Source: Deltaproteobacteria bacterium (GTDB taxonomy: Bacteria > Desulfobacterota > GWC2-55-46). From it: a stretch of 5,557 nt of DNA. Location: the NCBI GenBank assembly GCA_016219075.1, contig JACRCJ010000275.1:1-5557 (forward strand), read 5' to 3'. The translations under genes were made by a program, and so were the position numbers. The notes under the pieces are model-generated. The model was not told the origin of the DNA. It made no database searches and saw only the letters and a program-made list of their open reading frames with translations. Positions within the stretch are counted from its first letter, which is position 1, and each line of letters opens with the position of its first letter. Below are positions 1 to 5,531 of the stretch, piece after piece.

Positions 1-404
1 TGGAGAGGAAGAAGGTAGTGGCCGAGGGCGCAGGGGCCGCCGTAGTGGCCGCGGCCATAGAGGGCAAGCTCCCGGCCTTAACCAAAAAGGCCGCCTTCGT
101 CATAAGCGGCGGCAATATCGATGTAACGATACTCGACAGGGTCTTGAGGACCGGGCTCCTTAAAGAGGGCCGGGTCGTAAAAGTTGAGACCGTGCTCCGT
201 GACGTGCCGGGGTCTCTTGCTAAACTGACGGCCGAGATAGCCGCCCTCAAGGCGAACATCCTTCAGGTCGTGCACAGGAGAGACGCCGAGGATGTGGCGG
301 TGGGGCTTGCAAGGCTCGATGTGATATTGGAGGTCGAGGGGCCGGACCACGCGCACAAGGTAGTAAAGACGCTTGAGGAGAAGGGGTACAGTATCTCCTC
401 GTAA
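1..404 (+). CDS. ilvA: Threonine ammonia-lyase, C-terminal part (5' end outside window)
   Basis: This is the 3' end of a gene that enters from the left; the frame is open from base 3 and gives about 133 codons before TAA at 402-404. The visible protein begins ERKKVVAEGAGAA, which matches the end of the PLP-binding fold of threonine/serine dehydratases. A glycine-rich VISGGNID stretch follows. The last ~75 residues, from about RVVKVETVLRDVPGSLAKL, form an ACT domain with the usual DVPGSLAKL turn. Known family role: PLP-dependent deamination of threonine to 2-oxobutanoate and ammonia, the entry step to isoleucine. The single short ACT domain points to the ~400-residue type rather than the ~500-residue enzyme with a doubled regulatory domain; ACT domains usually bind an amino-acid effector. 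The catalytic lysine lies outside the window, so a serine/threonine dehydratase of different preference cannot be excluded. A GTG at 18 is internal and is not the start. Confidence 0.85.
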   Translation, partial: ERKKVVAEGAGAAVVAAAIEGKLPALTKKAAFVISGGNIDVTILDRVLRTGLLKEGRVVKVETVLRDVPGSLAKLTAEIAALKANILQVVHRRDAEDVAVGLARLDVILEVEGPDHAHKVVKTLEEKGYSISS

Positions 405-459
405 CCCTCTCGTCCTTCGACATGAGGGGATAAAGGAGAAGCGACAAAGGGCTTGCCCC

Positions 460-723
460 CTACTCCCCGGTCTTCCCCTTCCACCTCTTGAGCCCTTTCA
501 GTAACTCAATGGCGGTCTCTTTAGCCTGTTCCTCGGTAATATTTTTGTTGATCCTCATAGGCCCGGCGAGCTTTACCGCCATCTCTTCAACCGTTATCTC
601 GGGTTCGGTGAAAGCCCCCTTGTAGTAGCAGAACTTGCAGTAATCGAGCCTTCTCACGCCGTTGGCTTCAGTGGAGAACTCTTCAGGTTTCATTATAAGC
701 ATCCCGCAACTTTGACACTGCAT
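460..723 (-). CDS. Small zinc-ribbon protein (Zn_ribbon_2-like)
   Basis: An 87-residue protein with two Cys pairs, C3-x-x-C6 and C29-x-x-C32, that should bind one zinc ion. The surrounding residues (CQSCGM at the N-terminus, DYCKFCY-x-x-GAFTEP, then an EITVEEM helix and a C-terminal LKRWK) match the family annotated as 'putative zinc ribbon domain' (PF12674). That family has no established biochemical function, so none is assigned. No signal peptide or membrane segment is visible, so the protein is presumably cytoplasmic. The ATG at 721-723 is preceded on the minus strand by AGAGGGA with a 9-base spacer, which supports this start. It is the last gene of the leftward hisIE-HIT group, 65 bases after the HIT stop, and it converges on the lyase gene with 55 bases between the stops. 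I see no separate convincing promoter in front of it. Confidence 0.8.
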   Translation of the reverse strand: MQCQSCGMLIMKPEEFSTEANGVRRLDYCKFCYYKGAFTEPEITVEEMAVKLAGPMRINKNITEEQAKETAIELLKGLKRWKGKTGE

Positions 724-788
724 GGCATCAGGTCCCTCTTTTGTTTTTTATGATTTAAATCCCATCGGGTCTTTTTGACCGTATTCTT

Positions 789-1124
789 TTAACCCATCCT
801 GCCCATAAGAGACCTTCCGGCCATAAGGTGCATGTGAAGATGGAAGACCGTCTGCCCGCCTTCCTCGTTTGTGTTTATGACGAGCCTGAAGCCCTTCTCG
901 TCCACGCCCGCCTTTTTCGCCGCCTCCTTCGCCGCCATGAGCATATCGGCCAGGAGGTCCCTGTCGTCGCACTCAAGGATCGTGGAGTAGTGCTTCCTGG
1001 GCAGTATCAGAAGGTGGGTGGGCGACTGCGGGTTTATGTCTTTTATGACTACGAGGTTATCCGTCTCGTGGACGACCGTGGATTTCATCTCTTTTGACGC
1101 GATCTTGCAGAATACGCAGCTCAT
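789..1124 (-). CDS. hinT: HIT-family nucleotide-binding hydrolase (HinT-like)
   Basis: A 111-residue protein of normal HIT length. The histidine triad is HLHMH at residues 95-99 (H95, H97, H99), preceded by NTNEEGGQTVF. By family knowledge H97 is the nucleophile that forms the nucleotidyl intermediate. C3 and C6 with H45 and a triad-proximal histidine form the zinc site seen in many bacterial members. HinT-type enzymes hydrolyse AMP-phosphoramidates and aminoacyl-adenylates in the cytoplasm; the physiological substrate is often unknown. The C-terminus reads AGRSLMGRMG instead of the more common GGR...WPPG ending. The ATG lies 3 bases beyond the hisIE stop, and its Shine-Dalgarno (GAAAGGA) lies inside the end of hisIE, so the two genes are probably co-transcribed and translationally coupled. 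hisIE-HIT neighbours are common in bacteria, although HIT is not a histidine-pathway enzyme. Confidence 0.94.
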   Translation of the reverse strand: MSCVFCKIASKEMKSTVVHETDNLVVIKDINPQSPTHLLILPRKHYSTILECDDRDLLADMLMAAKEAAKKAGVDEKGFRLVINTNEEGGQTVFHLHMHLMAGRSLMGRMG

Positions 1125-1127
1125 AGG

Positions 1128-1793
1128 CTATCCTTTCTTCCCTCTCGATTCTTTCTCGGTTAAGCCGGAGACCCCGAACCTGCGTCCAAGCTCTCTAAAG
1201 ACGGCCTCTATCTCAAGGCCCTCGTTTGAAAGGAGCACAAGGGTATGGAACCACAGGTCGCAGAACTCGTAGAGGACCGAGTCCCTGCCCTTCTCCCTGG
1301 CGGCCTCGACAAGCTCCCCGGACTCTTCCTCTATCTTGGCCAGTATCTTGGGAAGCCCCTTCGCGTAAAGCGACGCCACATACGATTTATCCGGAGGCGA
1401 GTTCTTCCTCTCCTTGATTATCTCGTAGAGCGCTTTAATGACCTGCGGCCCGGCTGGGGCTGGTCTTTCGTCCTCCTTAAGGGACCTGTAAAAGCAGCTC
1501 CTCTTTCCGGTGTGGCAGGCCGGGCCCTTCGGCTCGACAAGAAGAAGTATTGTGTCGCCGTCGCAGTCGTAGCGTACGGAGCGCACTTCGAGGAAGTTCC
1601 CGGAGGTCTCGCCCTTTAGCCAGAGGCTTTGCCTTGAGCGGCTGTAAAAATGGGCCTTGCCCGTAGATAAGGTCTTTTCGAGCGACTCCCTGTTCATATA
1701 GGCCACCATCAGGACCTCCAGGGTAGCGGCGTCCTGCGCTACCGATGGCACAAGCCCGTCAGGACCGAATTTTATCTCTGAGAAGTTCTCCAT
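1128..1793 (-). CDS. hisIE: Bifunctional phosphoribosyl-AMP cyclohydrolase / phosphoribosyl-ATP pyrophosphatase
   Basis: A 221-residue two-domain enzyme for steps 2 and 3 of histidine biosynthesis. The HisI domain (about 1-112) contains AYMN (31-34), HFYSRSR (48-54), WLKGETSG (58-65), the metal-binding DCDGD (76-80) and CHTG (93-96). The zinc cysteines are C77, C93 and C100, with the 16- and 7-residue spacing known for this family. The HisE domain (about 115-221) is the all-alpha NTP pyrophosphatase fold, with the acidic set E156/E157, E160, E176 and D179 and the usual GVSGLTEK end. HisE removes PPi from PR-ATP and HisI opens the adenine ring of PR-AMP. All expected motifs are present, so both activities should be intact. 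The start is supported by GGAAGAGG just upstream and by a promoter ~35-65 bases before the ATG. No other his genes are visible; this gene leads its own operon with the HIT and zinc-ribbon genes. Confidence 0.97.
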   Translation of the reverse strand: MENFSEIKFGPDGLVPSVAQDAATLEVLMVAYMNRESLEKTLSTGKAHFYSRSRQSLWLKGETSGNFLEVRSVRYDCDGDTILLLVEPKGPACHTGKRSCFYRSLKEDERPAPAGPQVIKALYEIIKERKNSPPDKSYVASLYAKGLPKILAKIEEESGELVEAAREKGRDSVLYEFCDLWFHTLVLLSNEGLEIEAVFRELGRRFGVSGLTEKESRGKKG

Positions 1794-1829
1794 TTGCCTC
1801 TTCCGGTTTCGCGCAACGGTAAGGTCGAG

Positions 1830-1857
1830 GATATAATAACAAGCGATGTGTTGTCAA
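1830..1857 (-). promoter_or_regulatory. Sigma70-type promoter of the hisIE operon
   Basis: Read on the minus strand, a perfect TTGACA (plus-strand 1852-1857) is followed after 16 bases by TATATC (1830-1835, four of six matches to TATAAT). Transcription should begin near 1823, giving a leader of about 30 bases that contains the GGAAGAGG ribosome-binding site. An 11-base dyad, TGTTG-T-CAACA at 1849-1859, covers the -35 element and could be an operator, though it is short. Call made by eye. Confidence 0.65.
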
Positions 1858-1892
1858 CAGGTTGCTTTGCCGGAAACACTCTTTCAGGGCTG

Positions 1893-1909
1893 TTTTTTTT
1901 AGTTTTTTT
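1893..1909. promoter_or_regulatory. Two helically spaced T-tracts in the divergent control region
   Basis: T8 at 1893-1900 and T7 at 1903-1909 are spaced about one helical turn apart. They lie roughly 52-68 bases upstream of the predicted pdhA start point and 70-86 bases upstream of the predicted hisIE start point. Phased A/T-tracts bend DNA and can act as distal UP elements. No stem-loop of useful length precedes them, so they do not look like a terminator. Confidence 0.4.
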
Positions 1910-1925
1910 ACAGAACCGGGCTTAC

Positions 1926-1954
1926 TTGACTGCCGCCTCCTTAACTGATAAACT
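1926..1954 (+). promoter_or_regulatory. Extended -10 sigma70-type promoter of pdhA, predicted leaderless
   Basis: TTGACT (1926-1931), a 17-base spacer and TAAACT (1949-1954) form a strong sigma70-like promoter. TG at 1946-1947, one base before the -10 hexamer, makes it an extended -10. The hexamer ends only 6 bases before the pdhA ATG, so the expected transcription start (about 7 bases past the -10) falls at or within a base or two of position 1961. No Shine-Dalgarno is present upstream of the ATG, which agrees with a leaderless transcript. Confidence 0.65.
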
Positions 1955-1960
1955 TCATCC

Positions 1961-3028
1961 ATGCCAAAGGACGTCATCGAAAGATTCGAGTTAGAGTTCC
2001 TTCAGATAATCAATGAACAAGGCGTTTTTGATTCTGCGCTTCTCCCCCCATTTAAAGACCCCGACTTTAAAAAGATCTTTGAGACGATGGTGCTGGTGAG
2101 GACCTTCAACCAGAGGGCCTTGAGCCTCCAGAGGGAAGGGCGCATCGGCACATACGCCTCGATCCTCGGCCAGGAGGCGTCCCAGATAGGGAGCGCTCTG
2201 GCCCTTGAGGACGGCGACTGGATATTCCCGTCGTTCAGGGAGTCGGGGGTCTTTATCTCGCGCGGCTATCCGATGTGGATGCTCTACAGGTACTGGATGG
2301 GTGATGAGAGGGGCATGAAGGCCCCGGAGGGCATGAACATATTCCCGATGAGCGTTCCGGTGGGCACTCATCTGCCGCATGCGACAGGGGCCGCGTTCGC
2401 CATGAAGCACAGGGGCGATAAAAAGGTCGCCGCCGTCTACTTCGGCGACGGCGGCTCTTCAAGGGGGGACTTTCACGAGGCCCTGAACCTCGCCGGCGTC
2501 TTTAAAGCGCCCGTAATATTCCTCCTCCAGAACAACCAGTGGGCCATCTCCGTGCCAAGAGCGAGACAGTCCGCGGCGAAGACTCTGGCGCAGAGGGCCT
2601 TCGGCTACGGCGTCCCCGGCATACAGGTGGACGGCAACGACCTCATGGCCGTCTACTCGGCCACGAAAGAGGCGGTTGACCGCGCCAGAAGGGGCGATGG
2701 ACCGACCCTCATAGAGTGCTACACATACAGGCTCGACGACCACACCACCTCCGACGACGCTTCGAGGTACAGGAACAAGGAAGATGTCGAGGAGTGGAGG
2801 AAGAAGGAACCCATGATAAGGTTCAGGCTCTTCCTCGAGAAAAAAGGACTCTGGACGAAGGAGTACGAGGAAGATGTTTTGAGAAAGGCCCTCGAAGCGG
2901 TCGACAGGGAGATAGAGGCCGCCGAGAAGTACCCCGCCCCCGACCCGGCCGACATAATACGATACACCAACAGCGAACTTACCCAGACCCAGAAGAGGGA
3001 GCTTGAGGAGCTGGGATGGGAAAAATAA
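1961..3028 (+). CDS. pdhA: 2-oxoacid (pyruvate) dehydrogenase E1 component, alpha subunit
   Basis: A 355-residue protein, full length for E1 alpha of the alpha2-beta2 type. With the beta subunit it decarboxylates a 2-oxoacid on thiamine diphosphate and acylates the E2 lipoyl group. The TPP/Mg motif runs from GDG (162-164) through D170 to NN (191-192). The substrate-side segment GRIGTYASILGQEASQ is at 60-75. The phosphorylation-loop equivalent is LDDHTTSDD around H261. The early segment fits pyruvate-type E1 alpha, but the HTTSDD loop also resembles branched-chain 2-oxoacid dehydrogenases, so substrate is uncertain. The ATG at 1961 is the earliest possible start because an in-frame TAA lies at 1949-1951; the next in-frame Met is ~40 codons later and would remove conserved sequence. 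There is no Shine-Dalgarno, and the first ~30 codons are visibly more AT-rich than the rest. The last 13 bases overlap pdhB. Confidence 0.92.
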   Translation: MPKDVIERFELEFLQIINEQGVFDSALLPPFKDPDFKKIFETMVLVRTFNQRALSLQREGRIGTYASILGQEASQIGSALALEDGDWIFPSFRESGVFISRGYPMWMLYRYWMGDERGMKAPEGMNIFPMSVPVGTHLPHATGAAFAMKHRGDKKVAAVYFGDGGSSRGDFHEALNLAGVFKAPVIFLLQNNQWAISVPRARQSAAKTLAQRAFGYGVPGIQVDGNDLMAVYSATKEAVDRARRGDGPTLIECYTYRLDDHTTSDDASRYRNKEDVEEWRKKEPMIRFRLFLEKKGLWTKEYEEDVLRKALEAVDREIEAAEKYPAPDPADIIRYTNSELTQTQKRELEELGWEK

Positions 3029-3978
3029 CCATCGTCCAGGCCATCAACATGGCCCTCTCCGAGGAGCTTGCCAGGGATAAGGATGTAGTCATCCTCGGCG
3101 AGGACATCGGCAAAGACGGAGGGGTCTTCAGGGTCACCGAGGGGCTTGCCGAGAAGTTCGGCCCCGAAAGGGTAGTGGACACCCCTTTGTCGGAGCTCGG
3201 GATAATAGGCGCTTCAATCGGGATGGCCGCCTACGGCATAAAGCCGGTCGTCGAAATACAGTTCATGGGCTTCATCTACGCCGGGCTTGAGCAGATATTC
3301 TCTCACGCATCCCGTTTGCGCTCGCGCACAAGAGGGCGCTTTACCGCGCCGATCGTCGTAAGGACGCCGTACGGGATAGGCATAAAGCCTCCGGAGCTCC
3401 ACTCGGAATCCGCGGAGGCGTTCTTCTGCCACATGCCCGGAGTAAAGGTCGTGGTCCCCTCGACCCCGTACCACGCCAAGGGGCTTCTTAAGTCCGCCAT
3501 ACGGGACCCGGACCCGGTCATATTCCTTGAGCCCTCAAGGCTCTACAGGTCGATAAAGGCCGAGGTCCCCGAAGACGACTACACCGTGCCTCTCGGGAAG
3601 GCCGAGGTCTACCAGGAAGGCAACGATATCACGGTCGTAGCGTGGGGCACGATGCTCCACAGGGCCGCCGAGGCCGCCGAGGGGTTCGACTGCGAGATAA
3701 TAGACCTGATGACATTAAAGCCGATGGACGAAGAGGCGATACTCAAGTCCGTTAAAAAGACCGGAAGGCTCGTTGTCGTGCACGAGGCCACGAAGAACTG
3801 CGGGCTCGGCGCCGAGATAGCGGCCCTTGTCGCCGGGGAGGCGATGGAGCACCTCAAGGCGCCGATACTGCGGGTAGCCGGCCCCGAGGCCGTGGTGCCG
3901 ATGGCGAGGCTTGAGGACTACTACATGCCGGATAAGGAGCGGATCCGCAAGGCCTATGAAAAGGTGATGCTCTACTGA
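3016..3978 (+). CDS. pdhB: 2-oxoacid (pyruvate) dehydrogenase E1 component, beta subunit
   Basis: A 320-residue protein, normal for E1 beta. The N-terminal transketolase-like pyrimidine-binding domain (about 1-180) carries ILGEDIG (26-32) and DTPLSELGI (55-63), where E60 is the expected TPP-activating glutamate. It also has EIQFMGFIY (80-88), HSESAEAFF (129-137, H129 the conserved active-site histidine) and VVVPSTPYHAKGLLKSAIRD. The C-terminal transketolase-C domain (about 192-310) has GKAEVYQEGNDITVVAWG, IDLMTLKPMDEE and LVVVHEATKNCGLGAEIA. The ATG overlaps the pdhA end by 13 bases in another frame, and GAGGAG in the pdhA tail serves as ribosome-binding site, so the two subunits should be translationally coupled, consistent with equal stoichiometry. 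As with pdhA, pyruvate is the favoured substrate but a branched-chain 2-oxoacid is not excluded. Confidence 0.94.
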   Translation: MGKITIVQAINMALSEELARDKDVVILGEDIGKDGGVFRVTEGLAEKFGPERVVDTPLSELGIIGASIGMAAYGIKPVVEIQFMGFIYAGLEQIFSHASRLRSRTRGRFTAPIVVRTPYGIGIKPPELHSESAEAFFCHMPGVKVVVPSTPYHAKGLLKSAIRDPDPVIFLEPSRLYRSIKAEVPEDDYTVPLGKAEVYQEGNDITVVAWGTMLHRAAEAAEGFDCEIIDLMTLKPMDEEAILKSVKKTGRLVVVHEATKNCGLGAEIAALVAGEAMEHLKAPILRVAGPEAVVPMARLEDYYMPDKERIRKAYEKVMLY

Positions 3979-4170
3979 CAGGCCGGAAGCGTTTAAAGAC
4001 TCTCCTCAGACACTAAAAACCCCGATTATCCGAGAAGTCCGGGCCGCAGGACGAAAGCCGTACGGGTTTGATTTTCTACAGCGTTTGTTCCGCCGAAGCA
4101 GGCATACGGTCTGCCAGGGGCCCCGTTCCGCGCGTATCTTAAAACACAATCAATCAAGGAGAGTCCTGAG
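3979..4170 (+). other. Long non-coding gap between pdhB and pdhC, possible cis-regulatory leader
   Basis: These 192 bases carry no supported gene, although the pdhA-pdhB junction overlaps. GACTCTCCT at 3998-4006 is a perfect reverse complement of AGGAGAGTC at 4157-4165, which includes the pdhC ribosome-binding site. Smaller dyads lie between: GTCC/GGAC in 4037-4054, GGCA/TGCC in 4101-4115, and the palindromes CCGTACGG and GGGGCCCC. None of these is followed by a U-run, so I see no terminator. I find no convincing promoter. A 41-codon open stretch (4017-4139) has no ATG and no ribosome-binding site. It may be a leader that tunes E2 translation or an inserted non-coding element; both are inference. 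Confidence 0.4.
4156..4161 (+). promoter_or_regulatory. Shine-Dalgarno of pdhC, complementary to an upstream segment
   Basis: AAGGAG sits 9 bases before the pdhC ATG and is a near-consensus ribosome-binding site, which fixes the start at 4171. Five of its six bases fall inside the 9-base stretch (4157-4165) that can pair with 3998-4006. Confidence 0.8.
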
Positions 4171-5382
4171 ATGGTATTCGAGTTCAAGTTGCCCGACCTT
4201 GGAGAGGGGATAACCGAAGGCGAGGTCGTCAAGTGGAGGGTCAAGGAGGGCGACTCCGTCGAGGAGCACCAGATAATCCTCGAGGTCGAGACCGACAAGG
4301 CCATCGTCGAGGTCCCTTCCCCGAAGAAAGGCAGGGTCGTAAAACTGAATAAGGCCGAGGGCGACACGGTCGCCGTCGGGGAGACACTCCTTAAGATCGA
4401 GCTTGAAGGCGCTCCCGCCGCGGAAAAAGCGGCCGAGAAGGCGCGGGAATCGGTCTCCGTCGTGGGCACGCTCCCGGAAACCGAAGAGGTGATGGCATCA
4501 CCCAAGGCCCGGGCCCTTGCAAAAAAGATAGGCATCGATATCTCCTCGATAAGAGGGAGTGGGCCCGGAGGGCTCGTCACGGACAAAGATGTTGAGGCCG
4601 CGGCCGAAGGCGCGGGAGTCGCTCCGGCGGAAAAACCCGCGGAGGCCGTCTCGAAAGAGGCCGGGGCCGACAGGTTCGGCCCAGTGGAGCGGGTCCCCAT
4701 AAAGGGCGTAAGAAAGAGCATAGCCAAGAACCTCCTGGCCTCGCAGCGCACCGCCGCGTTCGTCACGGGCATGGACGAGGCCGATGTGACGGAGCTCTGG
4801 GACTTGAGGGAGAGAGAAAGGAAGAACGCGAAGGAGAAGGGGGTGCACCTGACCTTCCTGCCGTTTTTCATGAAGGCCGTCCAGCACGCGCTCACCGCGC
4901 ACCCGTACCTGAACGGCTCGGTCGACGAGAAGGGCGCGGAGATAATAGTGAAGAAGTACTACAACATCGGCGTGGCCGTGGACACACCGGACGGGCTAAT
5001 GGTCTCGGTAGTCAAGAATGTCGATAAGAAGACGATACTTGAGCTTGCAACCGAATTGCAGGAACTGAGCAAAAAGGCGAGGGAAAGAAAGATAACGCTT
5101 GAGGAACTGAAGGGTTCGACCTTCACCATCAGCAACTACGGCTCGTTCGGAGCGACCTACGCCACCCCCATCATAAACTACCCGGACATAGCGATACTCG
5201 GCACAGGTAAAATTGCCGAGAAGCCCTGGGTCAAGGACGGCAAGATAGTGATACGCAAGGTCCTGCCCCTGTCCCTCACCTTCGACCACAGGGTCGTGGA
5301 CGGGTCCGAGTCAGCCAGGTTCCTCTCGAAGGTGGTTAACTACCTTGAAGACCCCGCGAGCATCTTCATAGAGAGTGCGTAG
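4171..5382 (+). CDS. pdhC: Dihydrolipoamide acyltransferase, E2 of the pyruvate dehydrogenase complex
   Basis: A 403-residue E2 with the standard domain order. A single lipoyl domain (about 1-78) has the modified lysine K43 in ETDKAIVEV. An Ala/Glu-rich linker follows, then the peripheral-subunit-binding domain (about 108-143: SPKARALAKKIGID, GSGPGGLVTDKDV) that holds E1 and/or E3. A second Ala/Pro/Glu-rich linker leads to the catalytic acyltransferase domain (about 172-403). Its start is VPIKGVRKSIAKNL, and TFTISNYG (317-324) and the active-site HRVVDG (H373, D377, G378) lie within it. It transfers the acyl group from lipoyl-lysine to CoA and forms the core of the complex. A lipoyl-attachment enzyme must act on K43; none is encoded here. 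The start is backed by AAGGAG. It is the last gene of the operon, followed by a strong terminator; no E3 gene follows. Substrate (acetyl versus branched acyl) cannot be settled from motifs. Confidence 0.94.
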   Translation: MVFEFKLPDLGEGITEGEVVKWRVKEGDSVEEHQIILEVETDKAIVEVPSPKKGRVVKLNKAEGDTVAVGETLLKIELEGAPAAEKAAEKARESVSVVGTLPETEEVMASPKARALAKKIGIDISSIRGSGPGGLVTDKDVEAAAEGAGVAPAEKPAEAVSKEAGADRFGPVERVPIKGVRKSIAKNLLASQRTAAFVTGMDEADVTELWDLRERERKNAKEKGVHLTFLPFFMKAVQHALTAHPYLNGSVDEKGAEIIVKKYYNIGVAVDTPDGLMVSVVKNVDKKTILELATELQELSKKARERKITLEELKGSTFTISNYGSFGATYATPIINYPDIAILGTGKIAEKPWVKDGKIVIRKVLPLSLTFDHRVVDGSESARFLSKVVNYLEDPASIFIESA

Positions 5383-5403
5383 GGGGCTGGCGGATGTTTT
5401 AGT

Positions 5404-5432
5404 AAAAGGCCCGGTAAAAGCCGGGCCTTTTT
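5404..5432 (+). terminator. Strong intrinsic terminator after pdhC
   Basis: The stem GGCCCGG (5408-5414) pairs perfectly with CCGGGCC (5421-5427) around a 6-base loop TAAAAG. The flanking AAAA (5404-5407) can pair with the first Ts of the T5 run (5428-5432), for up to 11 pairs. It begins 21 bases past the pdhC stop and closes the operon. On the minus strand the A-run would also be a U-run, so it may work in both directions. Confidence 0.92.
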
Positions 5433-5483
5433 GTGCCTCCTATAGCGTGGTTAAACTGCAACAATACTTCCTGAAAGTATCGG

Positions 5484-5512
5484 TTGAGAATTTTCTTGAA
5501 AAGCTGTATATT
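5484..5512 (+). promoter_or_regulatory. Candidate rightward promoter for a gene beyond the window
   Basis: TTGAGA (5484-5489), exactly 17 bases and TATATT (5507-5512) give a good sigma70-like match, with transcription expected to begin near 5519. The region is AT-rich, so chance matches are more likely here, and the downstream gene is not visible. Confidence 0.4.
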
Positions 5513-5531
5513 TTTGCTGGTAATTCATAGA

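Noticed and set aside
405..428. Possible terminator hairpin between the convergent lyase and zinc-ribbon genes (CCCTC / GAGGG)
   Set aside because: The stem is only 5 pairs around a 14-base loop and no T-run follows on either strand.
752..761. Perfect 10-base palindrome GATTTAAATC between the HIT and zinc-ribbon genes
   Set aside because: It is AT-rich, single, has no loop for a hairpin, and matches no operator I can name with confidence.
828..1619. Several plus-strand open frames of 60-125 codons within 828-1619
   Set aside because: They lie antisense to the HIT and hisIE genes, which have complete family motifs; the shadow translations show none.
1880..1909. Run of Ts at 1893-1909 as an intrinsic terminator
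   Set aside because: No GC-rich stem precedes it, and no plus-strand gene upstream needs terminating there.
4017..4139. A 41-codon open stretch in the pdhB-pdhC gap (possible TTG start at 4068)
   Set aside because: It has no ATG or GTG start and no Shine-Dalgarno before the TTG; a run of this length is expected by chance in GC-rich DNA.
4026..4895. A 289-codon open frame on the minus strand opposite pdhC and the upstream gap
   Set aside because: It is Ser/Thr/Pro-rich low-complexity translation lying antisense to a clearly conserved E2 gene. Long antisense frames are common opposite GC-rich genes, and it has no recognisable domain.
5464..5480. Hairpin ATACTT-CCTGA-AAGTAT in the right intergenic region
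   Set aside because: A 6-pair AT-rich stem without a T-run is weak and could easily be chance; noted only because it lies just before the candidate promoter.
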